60,751 nt of DNA from Lachnospiraceae bacterium (GCA_017542725.1 JAFXWR010000011.1:1-60751); one strand, 5' to 3'. Shown: positions 32,470 through 41,989, numbered from the stretch's first letter. The notes: generated by a model not told the origin, from the letters alone. Made by a program: numbers and translations.

Positions 32470-34845
32470 ATGAAAAAGTTGACTAAAATTTTAACAGGTA
32501 TTCTTGTTATCGCAACTATAATTGCTGGTTGCGGAACAAAAGCTTCTACAAATGATGTAGAAATGAAAAAAATCAGTGTGGAGGAAGCTCATGGAAAGTT
32601 AGGAGCAAGTGATTGGACTTTTGTTGATACAAGAAAAGCAAGTGACTATGAAGCTTCACACATTGAAAATGCAGTAAGTTTAGACATGGATGTAGTTGTG
32701 ACAGGAAATGATGAAGCAACAGCCAAAGCAAACGCTGCGAAACTCATACCATCACTTAATGGTAACAACTTAATAATTGTTTGCTACAGCGGAAATAGAT
32801 ATGCTAAAGCCGCAACTAAAGCATTAAATGAAAATGGTTACGACATGAGTAAAGTATGGACACTTGATGGCGGTATGAAAGCTTGGGATGCAAAATATGC
32901 AGCACCAGTGACAGAAGCAAGATTTAATGGAAATACAACACAGAGTGGTGTCGTTACTACTGAAGTTGATATGTCAAAATATGAAAAAGGAAAAGTTGTA
33001 AAAGTTTGGATTCCAATAGCACAGTCTAATGACCATCAAGAAGTTGGAGAAGCAATTTATGAAGCTAAAAATGCATCTGATGTAAAGATGACTAAGGATG
33101 GAGAAGGCAACAAAATGCTTTACATAGAGTGGGATGAAAATGTAGAACCATCTGATAGAAAAGCTAGTGTGTCATTCTATGCAAAAAGATACAACATAGT
33201 TAGACCTGAACTTATAGAAAGCGGAAGTATTCCAAATGATGTAAAAAAATATTTGACAGCATCAGGAACTGTTCCTATAACAGGTGATGTAAAAGCAAAG
33301 GCTGAAGAGATTACCGCTGGTAAAACAACTGTGCTTGATAAAGCAAGAGCAATATATGACTGGATAATTGCTAATATGAATAGAGACAATGAAGTTAGAG
33401 GATGTGGACTTGGCGATGTAGAAAGATTATTAACAGTTTTATCTGGGAAATGTACAGATATTAACTCAGTATTTATTGGTTTAACTCGTGCAGTAGGTAT
33501 ACCTTCTCGTGAGATGTTTGGTATAAGAATGAATGCTGAAGATATCACTGGTAATCAACATTGCTGGGCAGAGTTCTATCTTCCAGGAACAGGCTGGGTA
33601 GCTGCAGATCCTGCAGATGTATTAAAAGCTGTTCTTACAAATAACTGGGATAAGTCTCAAAAAGAAACATTAGACTTACAAGAGTTCTATTTTGGAAGCA
33701 ATGACGAAAGCAGAGTTGAGTTATCAGCAGGTAGAGATGTAGACCTAAATCCAAAGCAAGCAAACACCGCACTCAACAATTTTGGATATCCATATGCAGA
33801 AGTTGATAATGAATTAATTGACTGCTGGGCACCAAAAGATTTTGTCTATACAATTAGTTTTAGAGAGGGAGTAAAATCCCTCTCTTTACCTAAAAACAGA
33901 GTATATGTAAATGCAGACTATGTTAAAAGCCTCATAGATGGTGAGCAACCTGAGTCAAAAAATTATGTGATAGCGTATGTAAACTATGGTGCTGAAGCTG
34001 ATGAGCAATATAAAAAAGGACATATACCAGGTGCAATCATAGTAGGTGATGTAGATGTAGAAGATGCAACTGGTTCAGAAGAAGGAGCATACAATTTACT
34101 TCCTGCAGAGGAGATGGAGAAGATTGCATTATCAAGAGGAATTGATAAGGACACAGTAGTAGTTTTATATGGTGATGATGTAAATGGTGTTGCAAGAGTT
34201 GCCTATGGGTACCTTTGGCTTGGTGTTGAAAATGTTAAAATATTAAACGGTGGACTTAAGGCTTGGACAAATGAAGGATTTGCAACTAAAACAGATTCTG
34301 AACATAAGAAAGATGCAAAGACAAGTTTTGGTGTAAAAACTCCTGCTCATCCTGAGTATTGGATGTCACTTGATGAAGCAAGAAATAAAATTGCAACTGA
34401 CCCAAATTTTAAACTTATCAGCATAAGAAGTTATGATGAGTTTGTTGGAAATACAAGTGGATATAATTATATGGATAAGGCTGGCGAGCCACTTGGAGCA
34501 GTATATGCAAAGAGTGCTAAGACAGCTGGTGATGTAGCATATATCTGTAATACAGATGGCACAGTAATGGAATTAGGCGGTATGAAAAAAGTTTGGAAAG
34601 ATGCATCAAGTGATTTTGATTTAGACAAAAATTCTGTAGCATTCTATTGTGGCACAGGTTGGAGAGCATGTCCTCCTTTCCTTGCTATGTATCAAGAAGG
34701 TTACAAGAATATGGCAATATATGATGGCGGCTGGTATGAGTACTTATTCCATGAAGATTTACCTGTGCAAGTTGGAGACCCACAAAAGGGTGAAGTTGAG
34801 CACACAACAGTCGGCAAACTTCCTACAGGAAAAGCTGCGAAGTAA
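32470..34845 (+). CDS. Lipoprotein fusing rhodanese, transglutaminase-like and two further rhodanese domains
   Basis: Lipobox IAGC. Rhodanese 1 (about 36-135) has active-site 'VCYSGNRYAKA'. A transglutaminase-like core (about 285-400) has 'SGKCTDINSVFIGLTRAVGIPSR', 'QHCWAEFYLPGTGWVAADPAD' with the Cys-His-Asp triad. Rhodanese 2 (about 487-610) has Asp where Cys should be (VLYGDDVNGVA), so is inactive. Rhodanese 3 (about 625-760) is active-type, 'FYCGTGWRACPPFLAMY'. The catalytic/non-catalytic tandem resembles E. coli YnjE, and the genes downstream match the ynj operon. Predicted extracytoplasmic sulfur or selenium transfer; the transglutaminase part may be a peptidase or scaffold. Confidence 0.88.
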   Translation: MKKLTKILTGILVIATIIAGCGTKASTNDVEMKKISVEEAHGKLGASDWTFVDTRKASDYEASHIENAVSLDMDVVVTGNDEATAKANAAKLIPSLNGNNLIIVCYSGNRYAKAATKALNENGYDMSKVWTLDGGMKAWDAKYAAPVTEARFNGNTTQSGVVTTEVDMSKYEKGKVVKVWIPIAQSNDHQEVGEAIYEAKNASDVKMTKDGEGNKMLYIEWDENVEPSDRKASVSFYAKRYNIVRPELIESGSIPNDVKKYLTASGTVPITGDVKAKAEEITAGKTTVLDKARAIYDWIIANMNRDNEVRGCGLGDVERLLTVLSGKCTDINSVFIGLTRAVGIPSREMFGIRMNAEDITGNQHCWAEFYLPGTGWVAADPADVLKAVLTNNWDKSQKETLDLQEFYFGSNDESRVELSAGRDVDLNPKQANTALNNFGYPYAEVDNELIDCWAPKDFVYTISFREGVKSLSLPKNRVYVNADYVKSLIDGEQPESKNYVIAYVNYGAEADEQYKKGHIPGAIIVGDVDVEDATGSEEGAYNLLPAEEMEKIALSRGIDKDTVVVLYGDDVNGVARVAYGYLWLGVENVKILNGGLKAWTNEGFATKTDSEHKKDAKTSFGVKTPAHPEYWMSLDEARNKIATDPNFKLISIRSYDEFVGNTSGYNYMDKAGEPLGAVYAKSAKTAGDVAYICNTDGTVMELGGMKKVWKDASSDFDLDKNSVAFYCGTGWRACPPFLAMYQEGYKNMAIYDGGWYEYLFHEDLPVQVGDPQKGEVEHTTVGKLPTGKAAK

Positions 34846-35282
34846 TGAATTTAATTGTTTATATAATTATTAGTATTTTTCAATTAGTATTTGCATATGG
34901 TATACACCTATTGAATTATTTCACCAAGAAAAAACTTGGAATGAATAGATGGGTGGTATACCATAATATGCAAATAAGTAAGATTATTATTGTAGATGTA
35001 TTAAAGTATGTATTTTTAGCTATAACAATTTTTACCACAATAAGACTGGTAAAAGTAAATGTAGCGCGGATGAAATACTCTAATCTATTAAAGCTGGATA
35101 CCGCAATCCTGTTGATAATAAACACTATATTAGCCATTATAATAGTATTCTTTAATTACATATCGCAAAAATTGAATTATTATTATATAATAATACTATT
35201 GCTAATATATGTTTTACAGGTAGTGAAAATTTTATTGATAGGTGATGCGAATGAAAGCGGAACGAAAAATAAAAATAATTAA
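34845..35282 (+). CDS. Small integral membrane protein, unknown
   Basis: A 145-aa protein with four predicted membrane helices (about 3-25, 44-66, 83-105, 112-132) and basic loops; no family recognised. Its start overlaps the rhodanese gene stop (TAATG), so it belongs to the operon. It could be a permease partner or a DoxX-like redox helper, but no motif supports either. Confidence 0.6.
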   Translation: MNLIVYIIISIFQLVFAYGIHLLNYFTKKKLGMNRWVVYHNMQISKIIIVDVLKYVFLAITIFTTIRLVKVNVARMKYSNLLKLDTAILLIINTILAIIIVFFNYISQKLNYYYIIILLLIYVLQVVKILLIGDANESGTKNKNN

Positions 35283-35919
35283 GCTTATTTTAGTCATCGT
35301 AGCAATTATTGCAATTTCTCTAGTTTTAAAATTTAGCAAAGTTTAAAGTGTAAGCGAAATTATAGATTTAATAAGAAATAGTGGTAGAATAGGGATAATT
35401 ACTTATATATTATTATTTACCTTTTTGCCTACATTTTTTATACCGGTTACAGTTTTAGCAATTGCTGCAGGAGCAGTATTTGGTTTTTGGCAAGCAAGTT
35501 TATATACATTTATCGGAGCATTTCTAAATTCTACATTGACATATGTCGTATCAAAGTATTTTGCATATGATTTGATAAATGATTATGCAAATAGTAAATA
35601 TAGTGTAGAATATGAAAAATTAAAAAAGAATACTAATGGTAGAGATGGCTTTATACTTATGCTGGTGCTTAGGTTACTTCCTCTGGCACCATATACATTA
35701 CTTAATTACCTGAGCGGAGTAGTAGGATATGATTACAAAATATTTATTTCATCGACACTTCTTGGCATAATTCCTGGTATGCTCTGCTATGTAAATATTG
35801 GTGCAAACTCTTTAAATGGTTTTTCGCAGCAGCTTGTCATTTCTATATCTATTTTAATAGTTTTTTTGATAGTGACAACAGTAATAGCAAAAAAATATTA
35901 CAATAAAAAAAATGATTAA
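35251..35919 (+). pseudogene. TVP38/TMEM64 (YdjX-like) membrane protein interrupted by an in-frame UAA
   Basis: The frame from ATG 35251 reads MKAERKIKIIKLILVIVAII...SKV, then TAA (35344-35346), then SVSEIIDLIRNSGRIGIITYILLF and the intact TVP38 core 'FFIPVTVLAIAAGAVFGFW', 'LRLLPLAPYTLLNYLSGVVG'. The paralog at 35912 has the same architecture without interruption, so the UAA at codon 32 is a nonsense mutation, or is bypassed. A shortened product starting at the TTG 35425 would lack the first helix. E. coli YdjX and YdjZ are the corresponding pair. Confidence 0.75.
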
Positions 35920-36628
35920 AAAGAATTGGAAAAAAATTTTACTTGCAATTATTTTGGTAGGAATCATAGCAATATATTTTCTAAATCCAGCTGTAAATAA
36001 TTCAGTTAATAATGCAATTGATGTATTAAAGTCAGGAAACATCGATAGAGTTGTAGAGTACATAAGGTCATATGGAAATGTTGCTGCAGTGATATCTTTT
36101 TTACTCATGGTGCTTCAATCTGTACTCGCGCCGATTCCTGCTTTTTTAATTACATTTGCAAATGCTATGATATTTGGCTGGTGGAAAGGAGCCATATTAT
36201 CTTTTGTATCTTCTATGGTAGGGGCAGTGCTTTGTTTCTATATAGCAAGAGTTTTTGGTAGAGATGTAGTAGTGAAATTCACATCAAATAATGCACTTAA
36301 TGAGATAGAAAAATATTTTGAAAAATACGGTAGTAAAACTATATTGATATGTAGACTACTTCCATTTATATCTTTTGACTTGGTAAGCTATTTTGCCGGA
36401 CTTACATCTATGTCATTACCATCTTTTTTATTAGCGACAGGTTTGGGACAGCTACCTGCTACTATTATATATAGTTATGTGGGCGGGATGCTCACAGGAG
36501 GTGCGAAATTATTTGTGACTGCATTATTTTTAATATTTGCACTTTCCGTACTAGTAGTGATAATAAAACAAATATTTAATGAAAGAAATAAAAACAATGA
36601 ACATAAAGAGATTGACAATAAAGATTAA
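35912..36628 (+). CDS. TVP38/TMEM64 family membrane protein (YdjZ-like)
   Basis: A 238-aa DedA/TVP38 fold protein: N-terminal helix, then 'LAPIPAFLITFANAMIFGWWKGAILSFVSSMVGAVLCFYIARVFGRD', and 'CRLLPFISFDLVSYFAGLTSMSLPSFLLATGLGQLPATIIYSY'. The GxxG-containing SNARE-associated core is intact. The family is implicated in lipid scrambling in eukaryotes and in undecaprenyl-phosphate or metal/anion handling in bacteria; this subgroup is uncharacterised. It overlaps its broken paralog upstream by 8 bp. Confidence 0.87.
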   Translation: MIKKNWKKILLAIILVGIIAIYFLNPAVNNSVNNAIDVLKSGNIDRVVEYIRSYGNVAAVISFLLMVLQSVLAPIPAFLITFANAMIFGWWKGAILSFVSSMVGAVLCFYIARVFGRDVVVKFTSNNALNEIEKYFEKYGSKTILICRLLPFISFDLVSYFAGLTSMSLPSFLLATGLGQLPATIIYSYVGGMLTGGAKLFVTALFLIFALSVLVVIIKQIFNERNKNNEHKEIDNKD

Positions 36629-37394
36629 TCAAGATTTTGCATTTTCAAAATTTATGATGAGAGGAAAAAAATCTAAAAGTATATTTTTCCCAGGTTGCTC
36701 ATTTATGAAATTTGGAAATGAGATAATATATAAGACCTTAGATGTATTAAGATTAGAAGATGAAAGTATTGAAGTTTGCTCTTTATGCTGTGCATATCCC
36801 AGCCAAGTGTTAGATAAAGAGTATTATAAGAAGAACAGGGAAAAGATTGTTAGATTTCTTGTAGATAGAAATGTAGAAAGAATATATGTAGCATGTCCTA
36901 ATTGCTACAATATGTTAGAAAAACTTAAAAATGAATATAATTTAAACTTTTCAGTTATAATGCTTTATAAAATTTTAAATGAAAAGTTGTCAACTATAGA
37001 TAGATATTATCCGATAAATGATAAGGTTGTAATTCATGACCCATGTATAATTAGAAATGATGTTACGACTCAAAATACGATTAGAGAGATTTTAGAAAAG
37101 ATAGGGCAGAAGTATGCTGAACCTGCAAATACAAAAGAAAATACTATTTGCTGTGGAAATATTAATATGATCCATATTTTAAATCCAAAACTCGCAAATA
37201 CAATTTGCAAAAAAAGGGTGGACGAATTAAATGAAAAGGCAGAGGTGATAATGAGTTACTGCAATGGCTGCCTATATTCTTTTAGAAAATGTAATGCAAA
37301 AACAATCCATTTGATAGAATTAATTTTTGGAAAACAAGATAGAGATACTTTTTATAATAGAATTAAATTTACTAGAGGACTGGAAAGATGTTAG
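36579..37394 (+). CDS. Fe-S protein with two CCG (HdrB-like) domains
   Basis: Two CCG-type Cys clusters of the heterodisulfide-reductase subunit B/GlpC kind: 'FFPGCSFMKFG', 'CSLCCAYPSQV', 'ACPNCYNML', then 'HDPCIIRND', 'TICCGNINMI', 'MSYCNGCLYSF'. These bind non-cubane or [4Fe-4S] clusters and act on disulfides or persulfides. The ATG at 36579 overlaps the previous gene by 50 bp; ATG 36597 is an alternative start, as the first residues are not conserved. In this context a per-sulfide or per-selenide reductase role is a reasonable inference. Confidence 0.8.
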   Translation: MKEIKTMNIKRLTIKINQDFAFSKFMMRGKKSKSIFFPGCSFMKFGNEIIYKTLDVLRLEDESIEVCSLCCAYPSQVLDKEYYKKNREKIVRFLVDRNVERIYVACPNCYNMLEKLKNEYNLNFSVIMLYKILNEKLSTIDRYYPINDKVVIHDPCIIRNDVTTQNTIREILEKIGQKYAEPANTKENTICCGNINMIHILNPKLANTICKKRVDELNEKAEVIMSYCNGCLYSFRKCNAKTIHLIELIFGKQDRDTFYNRIKFTRGLERC

Positions 37395-37996
37395 ATACAC
37401 ATGCAAGAAAAATATTTAACCCAATTTTTAGTAAGATAGCAAGATTAATGATAGATATTGGCTTATCCGCGAATCAGATAACTTTTATAGCTTTTGTGAT
37501 AGGAATACTAAGTGCAGTGGCACTATACTTTAATAGATATTTATTGTCATTTTTGCTTCTTTGGCTTTCAGGACTTTTTGATGCAGTAGATGGTGAAGTC
37601 GCAAGATTGTCAAATAAAAAAAGCTTGATTGGAGCTCAGTTAGATATAGTAAGTGATAGAATAGTCGAATTAGCATTTATATGGGCAATTGCATTTAAAC
37701 ATAAAGAATTGCTGTATGAATTATTATTTCTCGTATCCATGATACTGATTTCAATGACAGTGTTTCTCACAACTGGAATGATTGCTAAAAACAACACTAA
37801 AAAATCGTTTTATTATCAAAGTGGCTTAATGGAAAGGACAGAAGGATTTATAATGTTTTCCATTATGATAATTTTTAGAGAAAAGATGAGACTAGTTATA
37901 ATCATTTATGCAATATTAATTTTAATTACAATCATCCAAAGACTTGTTGAGACAATAAAAATAAATAGAGAGGTAAGAAGTGAAGAAAATAATTAA
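37388..37996 (+). CDS. CDP-alcohol phosphatidyltransferase family protein (YnjF-like)
   Basis: About six membrane helices, and the family motif DGx2ARx8Gx3Dx3D is complete: 'DGEVARLSNKKSLIGAQLDIVSD'-type run starting near residue 69, with all catalytic Asp present. The substrate alcohol is unknown. In E. coli the corresponding gene ynjF ends the ydjXYZ-ynj operon, supporting homology of the whole block. Overlaps the Fe-S protein gene by 7 bp and the ynjB-like gene by 17 bp. Confidence 0.87.
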   Translation: MLDTHARKIFNPIFSKIARLMIDIGLSANQITFIAFVIGILSAVALYFNRYLLSFLLLWLSGLFDAVDGEVARLSNKKSLIGAQLDIVSDRIVELAFIWAIAFKHKELLYELLFLVSMILISMTVFLTTGMIAKNNTKKSFYYQSGLMERTEGFIMFSIMIIFREKMRLVIIIYAILILITIIQRLVETIKINREVRSEENN

Positions 37997-39230
37997 TGTA
38001 GTAGTAGCAGTTTTATTGATACTAACAACCATATGTGGTTGCTCAAAAAAAGAAAATAATGAAGTTGTTGCAAATAAAACTATTAATTATAGTGATTGGA
38101 ATGAAGTTTTAAAAGCAGCAGAGGGAACCACAGTTAATTTTTATGGCTGGGGCGGAAGTGAGTTAGTAAATAATTGGATAGATGAAAGACTCACTCCATA
38201 TGCAAAAGAGCATTATGGCATCAATGTAAATCGTATACCTATGAATATTGACGAAATATTAAATATTCTTTTGGCTGATAAAGAAAACAACAGCAAGAAT
38301 AGCCAAATTGATTTAATCTGGATAAATGGAGAGAACTTTGCAAATGCAAAAGAAAACAAACTTTTATATGGTCCATTTACAAACTATTTGCCAAACTTTA
38401 AAAAATACATTGATGAGAATGACGAGGAAATAAAATACGACTTTGCAACAGATATTGAAGGTTATGAGTCTCCATATTCTAAAGCGCAGCTTGTGTTTAT
38501 ATATGATTCAGAGAAAATTCAAAACCCACCAAAATCTGCAAATGAGTTACTTGAGTACTTAAAAACAAATGAAGGAAGATTTACCTATGAGGCGTTGCCA
38601 GGTTTTACAGGAAGCGCATTTGTTAGAAATTTGATATATGAAATTGTTGGTTACGAAAAATTAGCTCACTTAAAAAAAGATGTTACAAAAGCACAGGTCA
38701 AAGAAATAATTGAGCCAGCATTAGCTTATATGAGAGAGTTGAATAAATATTTATGGATGAAGGGTGAGACATTTCCGAGCACGAATGAGCAAGCAGAATC
38801 GATGTTTATGGATGGAACAATAGATTTTGCCATTTCATATGACCCATACCATGTGGCGTCAATGATAGAAAATGGTCAATATAAAGACACAGTTAAATCT
38901 TTTGTATTTGATAAAGGAACTATTGGCAATACTAATTATGTTGCCATAGGTGGATTTTCAAATAATATTTCTGGTGCACTTTGCCTTGCCGATGCAATAT
39001 TATCTGTTGAAATGCAAAGTTCAAAAATGTCTCCTAAGATTTGGGGAACTATACCAGTGCTTGATAACAATAAACTCACAAGTGAAGAAAAGAAAATGTT
39101 TAATGATATAGATTTGGGAGTCGGTTCTCTAAGGCAAGATGAATTGTTGTCAAAGAGAAAACCTGAATTACCTGCCTATCTAGTTACAATTATTGAAGAC
39201 ATTTGGAATGAAGAAGTTGTTGGAAAATAG
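37980..39230 (+). CDS. ynjB: ABC substrate-binding lipoprotein (YnjB-like)
   Basis: Starts with GTG, inside the end of the preceding gene; lipobox ICGC. The mature part reads 'VNFYGWGGSELVNNWIDERLTPYAKEHYGINVNRIPMNIDEILNILLADKE', 'IDLIWINGENFANAKENKLLYGPF' and 'PSTNEQAESMFMDGTIDFAISYDPYH', the pattern of family-1/6 extracellular binding proteins and of E. coli YnjB. The ligand is not established; the surrounding rhodanese and selenium genes suggest a sulfur- or selenium-containing solute. 416 aa. Confidence 0.85.
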   Translation: MKKIINVVVAVLLILTTICGCSKKENNEVVANKTINYSDWNEVLKAAEGTTVNFYGWGGSELVNNWIDERLTPYAKEHYGINVNRIPMNIDEILNILLADKENNSKNSQIDLIWINGENFANAKENKLLYGPFTNYLPNFKKYIDENDEEIKYDFATDIEGYESPYSKAQLVFIYDSEKIQNPPKSANELLEYLKTNEGRFTYEALPGFTGSAFVRNLIYEIVGYEKLAHLKKDVTKAQVKEIIEPALAYMRELNKYLWMKGETFPSTNEQAESMFMDGTIDFAISYDPYHVASMIENGQYKDTVKSFVFDKGTIGNTNYVAIGGFSNNISGALCLADAILSVEMQSSKMSPKIWGTIPVLDNNKLTSEEKKMFNDIDLGVGSLRQDELLSKRKPELPAYLVTIIEDIWNEEVVGK

Positions 39231-40086
39231 AAAAGTTATCAGAGTTTTATCAATTATCCCAATAACTATATTATATTTAATTCTATTTTTCGGAATATTT
39301 ATAAGTATAGTTAGAAGTTTTGGGATATATGAAGCCATAGGCTTAAACAAATTTACTTTAAAGTATCTAACAGATATTATATTAAATAAAGAAGTGCAAT
39401 TTGCAATAATTAGAACTTTTGTGGTATCATTTGTAGAAGCACTGATTTCAGTAATTTTGGCAGTATTAATTTCTGTATACTTAATTAAAAATAATATTGC
39501 TAATCATAAAGTTTTATATGTGCCGATTGCAGTGCCTCATATCGTAGTGGCAATGATGATGATTTTGCTATTTGCACAGAATGGTTTTATATCAAGAATG
39601 TTTTATCACTTGGGAATAATTAGTGACTCACAAGAGTTCAACTCTATCTTAAATGATAAATATAACATAGGTGTAATTATTGCTTATGTGTTTAAGGGGA
39701 CAGCATATGTGCTTTCTGTAATATATCTTATAATGAAGAAGAACGACTATAGGTATTTTGAAGTAGCAAAGTTAATGAATGTAAAATACGGAAGATATGT
39801 GAGAGATATATTATTGCCAACAAGCATAGATAGTCTTATAACTTCATTTTTAATTTTATTTTCATTTTCATTTGGTGCCTATGAATTACCATATATGATT
39901 GGAAATACAAGTAACAAACTTTTACCGGTTATCGCATATGAAAAACATCTAAGCCCAAATCTTTATGATAAACCTATATTCTTGAGCATAAACTTAGTGA
40001 TGATAGTTATAGGCGTAATAATTATTGTCATTTATAAAAAAGTGTTAGATAATGGTTACTTTAAAAAACAAAAACATTATATATAA
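39193..40086 (+). CDS. ABC permease, first subunit (N-terminal half of YnjC)
   Basis: Six membrane helices and the EAA-loop region 'VAKLMNVKYGRYVRDILLPTSIDSLITSFLILFSFSFGAYELPYMIG'. E. coli YnjC carries two such modules in one chain; here they are two genes overlapping by 35 bp. Start overlaps ynjB by 38 bp; an ATG at 39208 is an alternative. Confidence 0.85.
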   Translation: MKTFGMKKLLENRKVIRVLSIIPITILYLILFFGIFISIVRSFGIYEAIGLNKFTLKYLTDIILNKEVQFAIIRTFVVSFVEALISVILAVLISVYLIKNNIANHKVLYVPIAVPHIVVAMMMILLFAQNGFISRMFYHLGIISDSQEFNSILNDKYNIGVIIAYVFKGTAYVLSVIYLIMKKNDYRYFEVAKLMNVKYGRYVRDILLPTSIDSLITSFLILFSFSFGAYELPYMIGNTSNKLLPVIAYEKHLSPNLYDKPIFLSINLVMIVIGVIIIVIYKKVLDNGYFKKQKHYI

Positions 40087-40831
40087 AATATTAGTTGTAT
40101 TAGTAGTTATACCTATTTTTGCAATTTTCGTACAATCGGTGATATTAAGATATGATTACAAATCAATTTTACCTGATGTAATCAGTATAGATAATTTTAA
40201 AAAGTTTTTTACAGCAAACTATTTTAAATTATTATTATCATCAATACTTATAAGCATAATATCTGCAATAATAACTATTATTATATCGTTACCTATAGCA
40301 AATATTTTGTCAAATATAAGTATGAATCATAGAACAACATTGTATGTGATTTTTCTCACACCAATTCTTGTTCCGCAGTTTGTATATTTTTATGGAATTC
40401 AAAATGTTTTTACCAAAATAGGTATTATCAATACACATCTTGGTGTTATATTGTCGCACATAATAGTAATGATGCCATATGCTATCATCAACCTTTCAAA
40501 CGACATTGCACTGTATGGAAAAAAGTACGAAGAGGTTGCATTCGTTATGGGAGTAAGCGACTATAAATTATATAAAGATGTGATATTACCTCTTATAAAA
40601 GGGACACTGATAAATACACTTGGACTTTTATTTATAATTTCATTTTCGCAGTATTTTATAACTCTAATGATTGGAGGGGGAGTTGTAAAAACTTATGCAA
40701 CATATATCTTCCCACTTATACTTGGAAATGATAGAAACTTTGCAGCAAAAGCAGCATTTATTTATATGGCAATCAACATTATAATATATATTATTTTTGT
40801 AAATAGCAAAAGAGAAGTGACGAATGAATAG
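40052..40831 (+). CDS. ABC permease, second subunit (C-terminal half of YnjC)
   Basis: A 259-aa six-helix permease with 'EVAFVMGVSDYKLYKDVILPLIKGTLINTLGLLFIISFSQYFITLMIGGG', the EAA loop followed by the conserved last helices. Pairs with the upstream permease to form the channel of the YnjBCD-like importer. Overlaps both neighbours, indicating tight translational coupling. Confidence 0.85.
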   Translation: MVTLKNKNIIYKILVVLVVIPIFAIFVQSVILRYDYKSILPDVISIDNFKKFFTANYFKLLLSSILISIISAIITIIISLPIANILSNISMNHRTTLYVIFLTPILVPQFVYFYGIQNVFTKIGIINTHLGVILSHIIVMMPYAIINLSNDIALYGKKYEEVAFVMGVSDYKLYKDVILPLIKGTLINTLGLLFIISFSQYFITLMIGGGVVKTYATYIFPLILGNDRNFAAKAAFIYMAINIIIYIIFVNSKREVTNE

Positions 40832-41531
40832 TATAGAGATAATTGATGGAAAAATTGGGTATACTAAAAATGCAGTACTATTTGAAAATTTAAATTTGAA
40901 AATACAAGAAAATGAATTTTTAACTATACTCGGGAAAACTGGAGTCGGAAAAAGCACGATATTAAGAGTCATATCAGGGCTTTTGGCATTACAAAGTGGA
41001 ACGTTGAAAGTATCAGGAGAACTGTCGCTTTGCTTTCAAGACTCAAGACTCTTTCCAAATATGACAGTTTATGAAAATATAGCATACCCATTAAAAGTAA
41101 AAGACTATCATAAAGATGATATAAAAAGCATAGTTGACAGCTTAATAAAGGATTTTAGATTAGAAAATATTAAAGATAGAAAGCCAATTAATTTATCAGG
41201 CGGAGAGACAAAAAGAGTGGCGTTAGCGAGATGCATTGCAACAAAACCAAAGATACTTCTACTTGATGAGCCAACTTCAAATCTTGATTTTGAAGTAAAA
41301 ATTGAAGTAAGAGAGCTAATTAAAAACATTCATAATAAGTATAAGTGCACAACAGTGATGGTAACTCATGATATATTTGATAGCTTGTATCTAAGTGACA
41401 ACATACTTATACTGGGCGACAAAAAAATAATAGCATACGTTAGCAATCAAAGTATTAATAAAGATAAGAACGCATTAGAATATTTTAAGCCATTTATAGA
41501 GGAATTAAATATTTTGAAAAACAAATTGTAG
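40824..41531 (+). CDS. ynjD: ABC transporter ATPase (YnjD-like)
   Basis: A 235-aa ATPase with Walker A GKTGVGKST, Q-loop 'LCFQDSRLFPNMTVYENI', signature 'LSGGETKRVALARC', Walker B 'ILLLDEPTSNLD' and 'VTHDIFDSLYL'. It overlaps the permease by 8 bp, completing a ynjBCCD set. No C-terminal TOBE domain is present, unlike molybdate ATPases; a separate two-TOBE protein follows at 41565. Confidence 0.9.
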   Translation: MNSIEIIDGKIGYTKNAVLFENLNLKIQENEFLTILGKTGVGKSTILRVISGLLALQSGTLKVSGELSLCFQDSRLFPNMTVYENIAYPLKVKDYHKDDIKSIVDSLIKDFRLENIKDRKPINLSGGETKRVALARCIATKPKILLLDEPTSNLDFEVKIEVRELIKNIHNKYKCTTVMVTHDIFDSLYLSDNILILGDKKIIAYVSNQSINKDKNALEYFKPFIEELNILKNKL

Positions 41532-41564
41532 TAATAAAAATTTTAAATAAAGGAGAAAAAAGAA

Positions 41565-41978
41565 ATGATAGGAGCAAGAAATGTAATTAAAGGAAAAGTA
41601 AAGGAAATTAAGAAAGGTGCAGTAAACGGAATTGTTAAGGTTGACGTAGGCGAAGGAATAGTAATTTCTTCAAACTGTTCTATGGAGTCAATAGAGCAAC
41701 TTGGCCTTACAGAAGGAAAAGAAGTACAAGTAGTTATTAAGGCTATGGGTGTAATGCTTGCAAATGAAAAGTTAAATATTGGTGCAAGAAATCAAATTGA
41801 AGGAACTGTATTTGAAGTTAAGAAAGGAGCTATTAACTGCATAGTTAAGCTTAAAACAAATGGCGGTTTTGTTGTTACTGCAAATCTTTCACTTGAGTCA
41901 GTAGAAGAACTCGGAATCAAGGAAGGACAAAAAGCAGTTGCTATATTTAAAGCAATGAATGTCCTTTTAATGGTGTAG
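41565..41978 (+). CDS. Molbindin: two TOBE/Mop domains
   Basis: A 137-aa protein made of two Mop repeats beginning 'IGARNVIKGKVKEIKKGAVNGIVKV' and 'IGARNQIEGTVFEVKKGAINCIVKL'. The S/GARN-x-xxG-x-V signature and about 68-residue spacing match stand-alone molbindins that store or sense molybdate, or tungstate. Its ModE DNA-binding counterpart (20475) lacks these domains. Placement between an ABC transporter and yedF links Mo and Se functions. Confidence 0.92.
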   Translation: MIGARNVIKGKVKEIKKGAVNGIVKVDVGEGIVISSNCSMESIEQLGLTEGKEVQVVIKAMGVMLANEKLNIGARNQIEGTVFEVKKGAINCIVKLKTNGGFVVTANLSLESVEELGIKEGQKAVAIFKAMNVLLMV

Positions 41979-41989
41979 GGAGAGAGAAT

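Noticed and set aside
34649..34873. Separate 74-aa protein overlapping the rhodanese lipoprotein gene
   Set aside because: It is an out-of-frame reading of the conserved third rhodanese domain with no ribosome site.
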